A stretch of 64,000 nucleotides of DNA. Origin: CAYOWK01 sp964407665 (GTDB lineage Bacteria > Pseudomonadota > Alphaproteobacteria > Caulobacterales > Hyphomonadaceae). The notes beneath the pieces are model-generated. The model ran no database searches. It was not told the DNA's origin and was given only the letters and a program-made list of their open reading frames with translations. The stretch covers positions 13,533-77,532 of the forward strand of contig CAYOWK010000015.1 in NCBI GenBank assembly GCA_964407665.1, written 5' to 3'. Both the position numbers and the translations under genes were made by a program. Positions 8,395 through 16,845 of the stretch are shown here, in pieces (the first letter of the stretch is position 1; every line of letters begins with the position of its first letter).

Positions 8395-9555
8395 CTAGTT
8401 CGGTACGACCTCGATGGAGAGGTGTTCCTTCGGCGCGATCCAGGTGTTCATCACCTTGAGCGTCAGCTTCAGCTTCGCCCGGTCCTGGACGTTGGGGACC
8501 ATCACCGTGAAGGAGGAATGGGCCTTGATGGTGAAGACCCGCGCCTCGTCATAGAAGCCCTGGGCGCCTGTGCTCTCGACCAGATAATCGACGGGTCCGG
8601 TGTTGGTGAACTTCACGGGCGCCATCTTGGTCGTTCCGAAGTAGGCGCCGGCCTCGGCGGACAGCGTTCCGCGCACGACGGCCTCGACATTCTTCGTGCG
8701 GCCGACAAGCGCGCCGTTATAGATCGCCACCGTGTCGCCGGCTTTCAGGGCCGCCTTCAGTGCATCCGGCGTCTGGCTGCGGGTCAGAACCAGCGTCGCC
8801 GTCCTGTGTCCGCCGTTTTCCAGGTCGTAGTCCCAGTCGATCAGGCCGTGGATGTCCGACGTCCCCATGACGGTGAGGTTGTTGTCGAGCGCGATCTTCA
8901 GCGCCTCTTCGGAAAAGTCGGCTCCGTTCACGACCTCGATGCCGTGGAGCAGACCAGCCTTGATGAATTCGGCGTGCTGCGGGGTCAGCTCGGCGATGCC
9001 GTTCGGACGCTGGGCGTACCAGTAGGGGTGGTTCCAGAACACGAAGGCGCCCTGATCGTTGGCGACTTCCAGCTGCTTGCGGACGTCGGCCCGCGCATCG
9101 AGGATGGGATTGGCGTCGGTGATGAACACCGCGTTGATATGGCCCGCCGGCATCGCAACCTTCGTGATCTCGGAGCCGTTGATCACCATCAGCGGACGAG
9201 CGGCCGCGCCCTCGGCATCGGGTTTGACCGCAGCAGCCTCGCTCGCCACTTGCCAGGCCCGGTTGCGATCCGGGTGCGGAATGTCCTTGGCCTTGGGCTG
9301 GTACTCGAGATGTTCGCTGACCGCCATGGCGAACAGGGCGTCGCGCTTGGCCTCCTGGACGCGGATATCAGGCCACACTGAACCGTCGGAAAAGACGCTG
9401 TGCGTGTGAAGATCGACTGGCAGGACGAAACGCCCGTCCGGCAGCGCCGGGAACTCGAGCTTGCGGGTTTCCTCGATACCGTTGTGGGCGACCGCCGGAG
9501 CCATGGCTCCCAGAGTCATCGTCCCCGCCAGCAGACTCTTCAGGAACAACCGCAT
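8395..9555 (-). CDS. Exported PHP-domain phosphodiesterase (Sb-PDE-like)
   Basis: A 386-residue protein with a Sec signal peptide (MRLFLKSLLAGTMTLGAMAPAVA, cleavage after about residue 22). The PHP metal-site motif DLHTHSVFSDGS follows at about 46-57, with AVSEHLEY, NGSEIT and GTSDIHG supplying further His/Asp/Glu ligands. The C-terminal ~100 residues form a beta-rich domain. It resembles the periplasmic PHP phosphodiesterases related to Sphingobium Sb-PDE; the native substrate is unknown. A strong GGAGGG site precedes the ATG at 9555. It is transcribed alone. Confidence 0.8.
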   Translation of the reverse strand: MRLFLKSLLAGTMTLGAMAPAVAHNGIEETRKLEFPALPDGRFVLPVDLHTHSVFSDGSVWPDIRVQEAKRDALFAMAVSEHLEYQPKAKDIPHPDRNRAWQVASEAAAVKPDAEGAAARPLMVINGSEITKVAMPAGHINAVFITDANPILDARADVRKQLEVANDQGAFVFWNHPYWYAQRPNGIAELTPQHAEFIKAGLLHGIEVVNGADFSEEALKIALDNNLTVMGTSDIHGLIDWDYDLENGGHRTATLVLTRSQTPDALKAALKAGDTVAIYNGALVGRTKNVEAVVRGTLSAEAGAYFGTTKMAPVKFTNTGPVDYLVESTGAQGFYDEARVFTIKAHSSFTVMVPNVQDRAKLKLTLKVMNTWIAPKEHLSIEVVPN

Positions 9556-9726
9556 GATACCCTCCAGATTGTGGCGGTATGCTGCGCCTGAACCGTCACA
9601 GCCGGATGACGGAAGCCGGCAGGGCAGGTAGGTTTCTCCGTTCGGCTCACCCGGTTGGCGCGAAGCTTGAGTCGGCGCAACATACACGCGGGTCACCCCC
9701 GGCGGCGCAGGTCGAACAGCGACGGC

Positions 9727-11649
9727 CTACTGTTCCAGCTCGGGCGCTTCTTCCGGCTGCGTTGCTTCTGGCTCCACAGCCTCTGTCAAGCATCCTGCCG
9801 GCTCCACCACAGCCGCCACCAGCGTCGCCGCCTCGCCGTTCGAGTAGTTGTACACATACCGGCGAGACAGGCGCAGGCAGCGGCCGGCCTCGTTGGCGCC
9901 GGCGACCAGCTCGCTGAGAGCTGTCCGCCCGCCTTCGCTGCCGATGTCGATCAGCCACGCCGGACGATAGTCCTCTTCCACCGCAGGCAGGGCGGCGCGC
10001 GTATCAGGGGGCAGGATAACCTTGCCGCCCATCAAAAACACGAAGCTGGGCTCCGCAAAATCCATCGCCCGGATGACCTTTGGCGGCCGCTCGGAGCACA
10101 GCGCCCTCTCCTGCCGCTTCGTGCCTTCCGGCAGGGCGCAGATCTCTGTCAGGGCGGAGACCGCCGCCTCGCTCGAGAGCATCCACTCCTGATTGGGCAG
10201 CACCATCGCGCGATAGCTGACGCCTGTCATGATTGCGCAGGCCAGAACGCCGGTCATCAGCCACGTCGGCTTGCGGACAACGAACGCATAGACCGTCCCC
10301 GCTGTCGCGGTGAGAATGAACAGCGTTGGCCAGACACCAACGCCCGTTCTGGTCCACATTGCGCGCCACATGAAGCCGATGCGCTCGGAAAGCTGCGGGC
10401 CATACTCTCCTGCGTAGTCTGCCCGGAGCGCGTCGAGAGCCCACGCCGTCGGCAAAGCCGCAAGCACCACGCCGAAGATTGCGAACAGCCCGAGCGAGGC
10501 CCAGCGCTCCGCGCCCCACTTCTCGCCGGAGAACCAGCGGTCGGCCACGACGCCCGCCGCCAGCGCCAGCGCGGGATAGGCCGGCAGCGTGTAGTGGACC
10601 AGCTTGGTCGGCGCGATCTCGAACACCAGCCAGGTCGGCACGAACCAGCAGATCAGGAATCGCCAGGCCCACGCATCTGAGGCCTCGCCGGCTGGAACCA
10701 CGGCGTTGGCGCCAGGGGGAGGGGGCGCAGCGGCAAACCTGCCCTGCAGGTTGAACGCCTTCCGGATCGCCAGCCATACAGCCGGGACGAGCAGGATCGT
10801 ACCGGGCCAGAACAGTAGGGGCAGCGCCGCCAGGTGCATGCCGATCGGGCCCTTGTGCCCCTCGGCGGCTCCAACGATCTTCTGGCCCAGGTCCACCCGC
10901 GCCGCGATGTCGAGGAACTCGCCGCCGGTCGCGATCTGCACGGCCACGAACCACGGTATGGTCATGACGCAGAACAGGCTGATGCCCGCCCAGTAGAGCA
11001 GGGGCCGCATCCAGTCCCATTTGCGCTCCCAGACGGCCAGCGCCACAAGCATCAGGCCGAACACCATCGGCGTGATCGGGCCCTTCAGCAGCACGCCAAC
11101 GGCGAAACTCGCCCAGAAGACGATGTTCTCGATCTTCCCGCTGCCCGAAAAGGTTCCGGCGCGCAGCCGGGCCAGCGCCGCCATGCCGAGAGCCGTGAAA
11201 CCGCACAGGGCCGCGTCCGTCTTTGCGATATGGGCTTCGGTGGTCAGAAGCAGGCAGGTCGCCAGTACGCCCGCGCCCAGAAACGCTGCGCGCCGTCCGA
11301 CGAGCGACATGCCGCCCCAGAATGTCGCCAGCACCGCCAGAACGGCGGAAATCAGCGACGGCAGCCGGTAGGCCCAGATGTCCCGGTCATGGGCGCTGGA
11401 AACCGCTCCAACCACCAGCGACTGCATCCAGTGGATGCCGACGGGTTTCTTCGCCCGCAGATCGTCGTGGTACATGATGACGACGAAATCGCCGCTCTCG
11501 ATCATCTGGGCGCTGGCCTGCGCAAAGCGCGCCTCGTCGCGGTCGAGCACCGGCATGGCCAGCACGCCCGGCAGCGACGCCACCAGTAGCGCCACGGCCA
11601 GCGCGGCATAGGCCCAGCCCGTCTTCACGAACCTGTCGAATGCGGCCAT
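9727..11649 (-). CDS. GT39/ArnT-like membrane glycosyltransferase
   Basis: A roughly 640-residue integral membrane protein with about 12 hydrophobic segments. The first periplasmic loop carries the PMT/ArnT hallmark DRDEARFAQASAQMIESGDFVV, followed by KKPVGIHWMQS. ArnT and its relatives transfer sugars from an undecaprenyl-phosphate carrier to lipid A or other envelope acceptors. The C-terminal ~140 residues are a soluble, probably periplasmic domain. The ATG at 11649 gives a conventional N-terminus; a GTG at 11694 would add 15 Arg-rich residues. It is divergent from a polyprenyl-phosphate sugar transferase, its likely partner. Confidence 0.85.
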   Translation of the reverse strand: MAAFDRFVKTGWAYAALAVALLVASLPGVLAMPVLDRDEARFAQASAQMIESGDFVVIMYHDDLRAKKPVGIHWMQSLVVGAVSSAHDRDIWAYRLPSLISAVLAVLATFWGGMSLVGRRAAFLGAGVLATCLLLTTEAHIAKTDAALCGFTALGMAALARLRAGTFSGSGKIENIVFWASFAVGVLLKGPITPMVFGLMLVALAVWERKWDWMRPLLYWAGISLFCVMTIPWFVAVQIATGGEFLDIAARVDLGQKIVGAAEGHKGPIGMHLAALPLLFWPGTILLVPAVWLAIRKAFNLQGRFAAAPPPPGANAVVPAGEASDAWAWRFLICWFVPTWLVFEIAPTKLVHYTLPAYPALALAAGVVADRWFSGEKWGAERWASLGLFAIFGVVLAALPTAWALDALRADYAGEYGPQLSERIGFMWRAMWTRTGVGVWPTLFILTATAGTVYAFVVRKPTWLMTGVLACAIMTGVSYRAMVLPNQEWMLSSEAAVSALTEICALPEGTKRQERALCSERPPKVIRAMDFAEPSFVFLMGGKVILPPDTRAALPAVEEDYRPAWLIDIGSEGGRTALSELVAGANEAGRCLRLSRRYVYNYSNGEAATLVAAVVEPAGCLTEAVEPEATQPEEAPELEQ

Positions 11650-11876
11650 TGCCCGCCTGCCACGCCTGTATTCGTCGCGCCGCCGCCTGTTCACATGGAA
11701 TCAGGGTTCTGGCTGTTGTAGATTGCACGTCCATAGCCGCTCTCGGCGGGTCCGTCGCGCGATTTGTGCCGCTGCTGGCCATTCCTGGCGCACGGCGACA
11801 GTTCGATGCGGCGGCCCCTCGCAAGAACGGGTCTGCCCCGCTATACACGCGAAACCTGCGAGCACGAGAGACGCAT

Positions 11877-12665
11877 TTGCCCGATACACAGACAGACGCT
11901 GTCCAGACGCAAGCCGGCGCGCTCGCCGCAGGATCGTATGGCCGCCCCGAGTTTTCCGTCGTTGTGCCCGTTCACAACGAGGCCGGGAATGTCGAGGAGC
12001 TGGCGGCCGAGATTGCCCGGGTCCTCGATGGCCGCGCGTACGAGATGATCTTCGTGGATGACTCCTCGCTCGACGACACCCGCGAGCGTCTGGTCCGCGC
12101 CCGCAAGTCCCTGCCAGCGCTGCGGATTGTCGGCCACCGCAAGAACGCCGGCCAGAGCCGGGCGGTTCGTACCGGCGTGCAGCACGCTCGCGCTTCCATC
12201 GTTGTGACGATGGACGGGGACGGCCAGAACGACCCCTCGGACATCCCCGGACTGGTCGGCCAGCTCACCCGCGCCGGCGCGCCGGGCGAACTCGCCCTCA
12301 TCCAGGGGCAGCGCACGAAACGTCAGGACAGCGGCTGGAAGCGCTTTGGCTCCCGCTTCGCCAACTCGATCCGCGGCGCCATTCTGAACGACGCCATTTC
12401 TGATAGCGGCTGTGGCGCGCGCGCCTTTCGCCGCGACGTTTTCCTGCAGCTCCCCTATTTCGACCACATGCACCGCTATCTGCCGGCGCTGATGATCGCG
12501 GAGGGCTACACGGTCGAAACCCACCCGGTCGGCCACCGCCCGCGCTCGCATGGCCGCTCGAACTACACCAACTGGGGCCGCCTCGCCGACGCTCTCAGCG
12601 ATCTGCGCGGCGTGATGTGGCTCCGTCGCCGCCGTCGCAACCCGGGCGGGTCGGACGAGATTTAG
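11877..12665 (+). CDS. GT2 polyprenyl-phosphate glycosyltransferase (GtrB/ArnC/DPM-like)
   Basis: About 262 residues. GT2 motifs: FSVVVPVHNEAGNVEEL, MIFVDDSSLDDT, VVTMDGDGQNDPSDI (DXD region) and DSGCGARAFRRDVFLQLPYFDHMHRYLPAL, as in dolichyl- or undecaprenyl-phosphate mannose/glucose/aminoarabinose synthases. Unlike GtrB/ArnC it lacks C-terminal membrane helices and ends with a basic Arg-rich tail. A TTG at 11877 with GAGAG just upstream is my preferred start; an ATG at 11640 would overlap the divergent gene and add a non-conserved leader. Together with the GT39 protein it can make and then use a lipid-linked sugar. Confidence 0.82.
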   Translation: MPDTQTDAVQTQAGALAAGSYGRPEFSVVVPVHNEAGNVEELAAEIARVLDGRAYEMIFVDDSSLDDTRERLVRARKSLPALRIVGHRKNAGQSRAVRTGVQHARASIVVTMDGDGQNDPSDIPGLVGQLTRAGAPGELALIQGQRTKRQDSGWKRFGSRFANSIRGAILNDAISDSGCGARAFRRDVFLQLPYFDHMHRYLPALMIAEGYTVETHPVGHRPRSHGRSNYTNWGRLADALSDLRGVMWLRRRRRNPGGSDEI

Positions 12666-12910
12666 CCGAACGGGACTGCCGGCCTGATCCGTTTCGCCTG
12701 AATCTTCCGCCTCTACCTGAGAGAGGCCCTCTCGCTTGCGGGCGAGGACGCTTGTCTTGCGGGCCAATCGGGCGCTGACTGGCGCTGATCAGGGTGGAGG
12801 TCTTCCTTTTGTTCGGATTGTTCGGTACCGCTCTGACAATTGAGGCTAGGGAAGCCGCGCAGTCCAGACGGGGAGGGACTCGCGGTACAGGTCCAAAAAG
12901 GGGCGATTTG

Positions 12911-13357
12911 ATGCGGTTCATGTTTGGCGTGTTCCCGCTGCTTGCGGTGCCGGTAATCATCTACAACCTGATGGCGTTCGCCTTCGGCGGCGGCCCTGAC
13001 GGCACGCTCAGCATGACCGACAACCTGTCGCGCCCGTTCGCGACCATCGGTATGGTGGCGCCCGGCGCAGAATGGGAAATCTCCTCGGGGTCGGTTCTGA
13101 TCCTGCTCGCCCTGATCTTCTTCTTCGTCGAGATCCTGAAATCGACCGACACGGGGTCGTCCTCGATCGTCAACCACGCCACCTCGATGCTGGTCTTCGT
13201 GTTGACGCTGGTGGAGTTTCTTCTCCTGAAGAACTTCGCGACCTCGGTGTTCTTCATCATCATGATCATGTGCCTGCTGGATGTGCTGGCTGGCGTGGTT
13301 GTCACGATCAAGGCCGCCCGCCGCGACTTCTCCGTAGGCGGACAAGGCCACGAGTAG
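12911..13357 (+). CDS. Four-helix membrane protein, conserved hypothetical
   Basis: A 148-residue protein with four predicted membrane helices (about 4-26, 60-78, 91-110 and 113-133). The first loop holds GGGPDGTLSMTDNLSRPFATIGMVAPGAEWEISSG. The organisation fits small alphaproteobacterial inner-membrane proteins of unknown role. Start ATG at 12911 is preceded by AAAAAGGGG. The next gene on the same strand begins about 100 bases later. Confidence 0.7.
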   Translation: MRFMFGVFPLLAVPVIIYNLMAFAFGGGPDGTLSMTDNLSRPFATIGMVAPGAEWEISSGSVLILLALIFFFVEILKSTDTGSSSIVNHATSMLVFVLTLVEFLLLKNFATSVFFIIMIMCLLDVLAGVVVTIKAARRDFSVGGQGHE

Positions 13358-13458
13358 CTGGCGTGCCTCCTGTAAGGGGTGCAGCGCAGGATTGACGGTT
13401 CGGGTGGAAACGCCAAAACCGTTCTTGCTCCACCCGGGGCCGTAGCCAGAGGGCCGCT

Positions 13459-13887
13459 ATGGGCATTTTCTTCGATCAGGAGTGGTTCGACGAGCGTCTG
13501 CGCACATCCGGCCAGACCAAGGGCGCGCTTGCGCAGGCCGCCGGCATGTCCCTCGACGAGGTCGAGATGGTCTTCCGCGACCAGCGTGAACTCGAGGACG
13601 GCGAAGTGGTCGCTTTCGCCCGTGTCCTGTCCGCCGATCCGGCCGAAGTCGCCAATCGCTCCGGCGCGCCTGAGCCTGGCCTGCGGGCGCCGTCGGCCGG
13701 TCGCCCGATGGGCATGGGCTCGAATGCCACGGCGATGGGCGCCGCTTCGGGCGGACTCTTCGGCAAGCCGGCCTCAGCCCCGGCGGACCTCTCCGTCAGC
13801 CGCGAAGTCATTGCCGGCCTGCACGAACGGATCGACCGCCTCGAACGCCTCCTGGAACTGGTGATCCGGAAGCTCGACCAGAGGTAA
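13459..13887 (+). CDS. Hypothetical protein with helix-turn-helix-like N-terminus and coiled-coil C-terminus
   Basis: A 142-residue soluble protein. Residues 1-70 (FDERLRTSGQTKGALAQAAGMSLDEVEMVF...) have the helical pattern of Xre-type DNA-binding domains. The middle (70-112) is Gly/Ala/Ser-rich and probably flexible, and residues 113-142 form a predicted coiled coil (REVIAGLHERIDRLERLLEL). It could be a small DNA-binding regulator that oligomerises through its tail; this is inference from pattern only. A gene-free stretch of about 860 bases follows. Confidence 0.6.
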   Translation: MGIFFDQEWFDERLRTSGQTKGALAQAAGMSLDEVEMVFRDQRELEDGEVVAFARVLSADPAEVANRSGAPEPGLRAPSAGRPMGMGSNATAMGAASGGLFGKPASAPADLSVSREVIAGLHERIDRLERLLELVIRKLDQR

Positions 13888-14171
13888 GCGGGCGGGAGCC
13901 CCTGTGGGACGGACGGCCTGTGTTCGCCGCCCAGTAAGACCTCTGGAAACGGACACATCAGTGTCAGTGTTTCCCGTAGATGGGGGAACCCAGACTTGGG
14001 AGCTTGACTGCAGACCAGGTTTGGGACTCTGGTTGAGCGCGATCAGTCATCCGTTTAATCTATAAATTTCAAACCGGTAACTCTCTTTGCCGTCATGCCG
14101 TACAAGCCCGAAGGGCGCAGATGCGGTATCCGGAAACGGCCACCGGAGCTCGTTGCCGGATCCCGGATCGC

Positions 14172-14216
14172 GACCTCATCCTGAGCCTGTCGAAGGACGT
14201 CGCGTCCGGGATGACG
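14172..14216. repeat. REP-like palindromic unit
   Basis: The sequence has a CATCCTGAGCCTGTCGAAGGA core, flanked by imperfect inverted arms (GGATCCCGGATCGCGAC on the left from about 14156 and GTCGCGTCCGGGATGAC on the right). Related palindromes with this core are widespread between genes in alphaproteobacteria. Function unknown; they can affect mRNA stability or serve as targets for REP-associated transposases. Confidence 0.6.
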
Positions 14217-14273
14217 CCCGAAAATAGGCTGGTCCCACCCCATTCAATCCGACCGGGTATCCGCATCCCGCAA

Positions 14274-14718
14274 TCTCCTCCTCGCGTCTGGCATGGGAGG
14301 GTTTGGGGGCCACCGAACCATCAAACGCCAGCCGCTCGGACGGCGCGGCGACCACCGCTCCGGCTGCTTCCGCGCGGCTCATCCTGAGGAGCGCCCGAAA
14401 GGGCGCGTCTCGAAGGAGGGGCCCGAGGAAGCAGCCCCAAGCGGCGGTCTGAAACACCTGTCCCCGGAATTGATCTAAACCGGGGGTGACCATGGGCGTC
14501 GGCGCCCATGCGCGTGAAACCGGGACGGGGATGAGCACTAAAAAGTGCGCACCAACCGCCGGGACAAACGTCCGAAACGGGGCGCGTGGGAACACGCAAC
14601 CGGCCAGTCGCAAGGCTGGCAATGTAGTCAACAAGGCGCGTTCCGCGCGCCCCGTCCTCCCGTCTTCAGGAGGAGAGCGACAGCATCACGGACGGCTCAC
14701 GCCGGTCCCGCAGGAAGC
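14274..14718 (+). repeat. Long dispersed intergenic repeat, copy 1
   Basis: Homologous to the reverse complement of 29130-29603. The left conserved block (about 14275-14336) is roughly 75-80% identical by eye, and the right block (about 14560-14716) roughly 85%. Shared hairpins: CCCCGG/CCGGGG (14462-14485), GCGTG-GGAA-CACGC (14584-14597), GCCAGTC-GCAA-GGCTGGC (14603-14620), GGCGCG/CGCGCC (about 14635-14651) and CCTCC/GGAGG (about 14657-14674). Two loops are GNRA-type on this strand. A REP-like unit has been inserted or replaced in the middle relative to copy 2. Percentages are visual estimates. Confidence 0.75.
14381..14425. repeat. REP-like palindromic unit inside the long repeat
   Basis: The unit has the pattern TCATCCTGAGGAGCGCCCG, a GAAA turn, GGGCGCGTCTCGAAGGA: an inner GCGCCC/GGGCGC stem with outer TCCTgag/cgaAGGA arms. 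It shares the CATCCTGAG...TCGAAGGA frame with the unit at 14172-14216 but has a different inner stem, as expected for REP families that keep only base pairing. It has no counterpart at the equivalent place in copy 2 of the long repeat. Confidence 0.6.
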
Positions 14719-14744
14719 GTGCGGCTTGACGAGAGCAGCGCCCG

Positions 14745-15008
14745 TCAGATCGATTTGTCGACGAACAGCGGTCTCAGCGGCAGGCGCGAATAGACCGGCG
14801 CGTAAACGTGACCCGGGCTGGCCGGTTTCTCACGCGAGGGATTGCCCTGACCCAGGATCTGCGCCGCAAACGTGGCGGCGAGGAAGCGGTAGCTGCTCCA
14901 GGCTCCGTCATGGCGCGACGCAGAGCGGCGGTCCGTTCCGGTGCGCCGGTCAGCGCCGGCTCGGCGGTCTCTGGAAGCATGCGAGGGCTGGGCGATGCGG
15001 CGATCCAT
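14745..15008 (-). CDS. Small conserved-looking protein with Arg-rich N-terminus
   Basis: An 87-residue frame downstream of phaR on the same strand. The N-terminal third is a basic, repetitive DRR-rich segment; the rest (YRFLAATFAAQILGQGNPSREK...VYAPVYSRLPLRPLFVDKSI) has the AAQxLGQ and tyrosine-containing pattern that I associate with small uncharacterised alphaproteobacterial proteins. An AGG lies 9 bases before the ATG. It may be cotranscribed with phaR, 89 bases upstream. Moderate confidence because it is short. Confidence 0.45.
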   Translation of the reverse strand: MDRRIAQPSHASRDRRAGADRRTGTDRRSASRHDGAWSSYRFLAATFAAQILGQGNPSREKPASPGHVYAPVYSRLPLRPLFVDKSI

Positions 15009-15012
15009 GCCG

Positions 15013-15076
15013 GTTAACCTGCAAGCCTCGGGCCGCGCCAGTGTGCGCCGGCCGCGTCTGCTGGTTTCAGGTTAAC
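15013..15076. promoter_or_regulatory. Inverted GTTAACCTG pair, possible regulator site
   Basis: GTTAACCTG at 15013-15021 and CAGGTTAAC at 15068-15076 form 9-base perfect inverted arms just upstream of the small gene and downstream of phaR. Each arm includes TTAACC, the half-site of the cell-cycle regulator CtrA, but the N7-spaced double half-site is absent. It may instead be a weak attenuator. Low confidence. Confidence 0.25.
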
Positions 15077-15097
15077 GGGCCGGGAGCGGCTATCGGG

Positions 15098-15784
15098 TCA
15101 ATCCGCTCTGGGACGCTTCGCCGCCGCAAGATCGGCCAGCTGCTGCTGCATGTCGGCCATCTGCTTCTGGAGGTCCCGGATCACGTCAGGGCTCTCTGCC
15201 GGAGCGTCTCCAGACGGAGGCTTCGGCGGTGTGGCGGACGGCGGCACGCCGAAGGGCGGGGCAGCAAAGGGCGTCATGGTGGCGGATGGCATGCCCGGCG
15301 GCAGCTCGCCCGGACGCGGCACGAACGGCGTGAACAGCCGCATCGTTTCCTCGAACATCTCCATGTTCTTGCGCACCTGATCGTCGTAGGCTTTGGCCTT
15401 CTCGCTGTCGCCCAGCGCCGTCGCCATGTAGTCGCGCCATTTTTCTTGCTGCGCAGCAAAGTTCTTCATCGACAGCTCGAGGTAGGCGGGGAGCATCGAC
15501 TGGAAGCTGTCGCCATAGAACTGGATCAGCTGACGGAGGAAACCGACCGGCAGCACGCCGTCCTTCCGGTTCTCCTGCTCGAATATGATCTGCGCCAGCA
15601 CGCCGCGGGTCAGGTCTTCGCCCGTCTTGGCGTCCTGCACCATGAACTGCTTGCCGTCGCGGACGAGGGCAGAAAGATGCTCCAGCGTGACGTAGGCGCT
15701 GGTCGACGTGTCATAGAGCCGCCGGTTGGCGTATTTCTTTATGATAATGGGATCTTCGCCGTCGGCGCCATTCGTCTTGCTCAA
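15098..15784 (-). CDS. phaR: Polyhydroxyalkanoate synthesis repressor PhaR
   Basis: About 228 residues. The N-terminal PHB/PHA accumulation regulator domain is clear (IIIKKYANRRLYDTSTSAYVTLEHL, about 13-37), followed by the PHB-binding segment (IIFEQENRKDGVLPVGFLRQLIQFYGDSFQSMLPAYLELSM). The C-terminus is Pro-rich (about 150-195) and ends in a Gln-rich coiled coil. PhaR represses phasin and PHA genes and is released by binding PHB granules. I prefer the TTG at 15784, which has GGGAG 8 bases upstream; the ATG at 15844 has no ribosome site and would add 20 residues. It is divergent from phaB. Confidence 0.9.
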   Translation of the reverse strand: MSKTNGADGEDPIIIKKYANRRLYDTSTSAYVTLEHLSALVRDGKQFMVQDAKTGEDLTRGVLAQIIFEQENRKDGVLPVGFLRQLIQFYGDSFQSMLPAYLELSMKNFAAQQEKWRDYMATALGDSEKAKAYDDQVRKNMEMFEETMRLFTPFVPRPGELPPGMPSATMTPFAAPPFGVPPSATPPKPPSGDAPAESPDVIRDLQKQMADMQQQLADLAAAKRPRAD

Positions 15785-15879
15785 GTCGGCGTCTCCCGCC
15801 AGCTCGCCGCCCGATGATGTCCCGGGCTGGCTGCTGCATGTCACTCTGATCGTACAGCTGTATCACAAAGACAACGCAT

Positions 15880-15894
15880 CTGCACAACGAGCAG
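15880..15894. promoter_or_regulatory. Possible PhaR operator between phaR and phaB
   Basis: CTGC-N7-GCAG lies at 15880-15894 in the phaR/phaB intergenic region, followed by a short TTGAC/GTCAA palindrome at 15896-15909. PhaR of Paracoccus is known to bind a CTGC...GCAG motif with a shorter spacer, so this is a plausible but unproven autoregulatory site. Confidence 0.3.
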
Positions 15895-16001
15895 CTTGAC
15901 CCCCGTCAATGATTTCTTTCACGCGCCCGTGATCTTGACCTGAGATTAGGGAGTCCGAAGGTATCGGTTCGGTCTCGAATTCTCGTGGGGGAATCATCGA
16001 T

Positions 16002-16727
16002 ATGGCGAAGGTCGCACTGGTTACGGGCGGTACGCGAGGCATCGGCCACGCGATCTCGGCGCGGCTTGCCAGGGACGGATACACCGTTGCCGCCAACTAT
16101 GCCGGCAATGACGAGGCGGCCAGCGCCTGCGCAGCCGAACTCGGCGTCAGCGTCTTCAAATGGGATGTCGGGGACTACGACGCCTGCGCGAAGGGCATAG
16201 CCGACATCGAGGCGAAGCTCGGACCGATCGAGGTCCTCGTGAACAACGCTGGCATCACCCGCGACGCCACGCTGCACCGGATGACGCGCGAGCAGTGGGA
16301 CGATGTGATCCGCGTCGACCTGACTTCGGCTTTCAACATGTGCCGCTTGACCATCGAGGGCATGCGCGCCCGCGACTTCGGGCGCATCATCAATATCTCC
16401 TCGATCAACGGACAGAAGGGCCAGGTCGGCCAGACCAACTACTCGGCCGCAAAGGCCGGCCTGCTGGGCTTTACCCGCGCGCTGGCGCAGGAAAACGCCA
16501 AGAAAGGCATCACCGTCAATGCGATCTGCCCGGGCTATGTCGACACCGAGATGGTGGCGGCGGTCCCGGCGAAAGTCCTTGAGTCGATTGTGGCCGGTAT
16601 TCCGGTCGGGCGCCTTGGAAAAGCTGAGGAAATCGCCGGTTGCGTATCCTTCCTGGCTGGTGCGGACGCAGGTTTCATCTCGGGAGCAACGATTACTGCA
16701 AATGGCGCGCAATACATCGCATGCTGA
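16002..16727 (+). CDS. phaB: Acetoacetyl-CoA reductase
   Basis: A 241-residue short-chain dehydrogenase that reduces acetoacetyl-CoA to (R)-3-hydroxybutyryl-CoA with NADPH, the second step of PHB synthesis. Visible: the nucleotide-binding GGTRGIG (9-15), NNAG (81-84), catalytic Ser134, Tyr147 and Lys151 in the ISSINGQKGQVGQTNYSAAK block that is diagnostic of PhaB rather than general FabG, and the C-terminal GATITANGAQY. It is divergent from phaR. No thiolase (phaA) or synthase (phaC) gene lies in the window. Confidence 0.93.
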   Translation: MAKVALVTGGTRGIGHAISARLARDGYTVAANYAGNDEAASACAAELGVSVFKWDVGDYDACAKGIADIEAKLGPIEVLVNNAGITRDATLHRMTREQWDDVIRVDLTSAFNMCRLTIEGMRARDFGRIINISSINGQKGQVGQTNYSAAKAGLLGFTRALAQENAKKGITVNAICPGYVDTEMVAAVPAKVLESIVAGIPVGRLGKAEEIAGCVSFLAGADAGFISGATITANGAQYIAC

Positions 16728-16845
16728 TTTGCTGACTGCGCGGGAGCCGGGGGGCCTCGGGAGTTCGCTGAAACGTCGCATACAGGGCGGCGGACTCTGT
16801 TTTTTGGCCCAAAAACCGCCCCAGTCGGGAGTCATTCCGGCATTC

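Larger units (their letters stand above)
13888..14744. other. Gene-free 857 bp region containing dispersed repeats
   Basis: No convincing gene is present on either strand. The stretch holds a REP-like unit near 14172-14216, copy 1 of the long dispersed repeat (about 14274-14718) and a second REP-like unit inside that copy (about 14381-14425). Short frames crossing it are not conserved between the two copies of the repeat and are treated as noise. The first ~180 bases show no recognisable structure. Confidence 0.7.

Noticed and set aside
14274..14718. Possible retron, group II intron or OMEGA/HEARO RNA
   Set aside because: No reverse transcriptase, IscB/TnpB or intron domain V-like sequence is nearby or within either copy.
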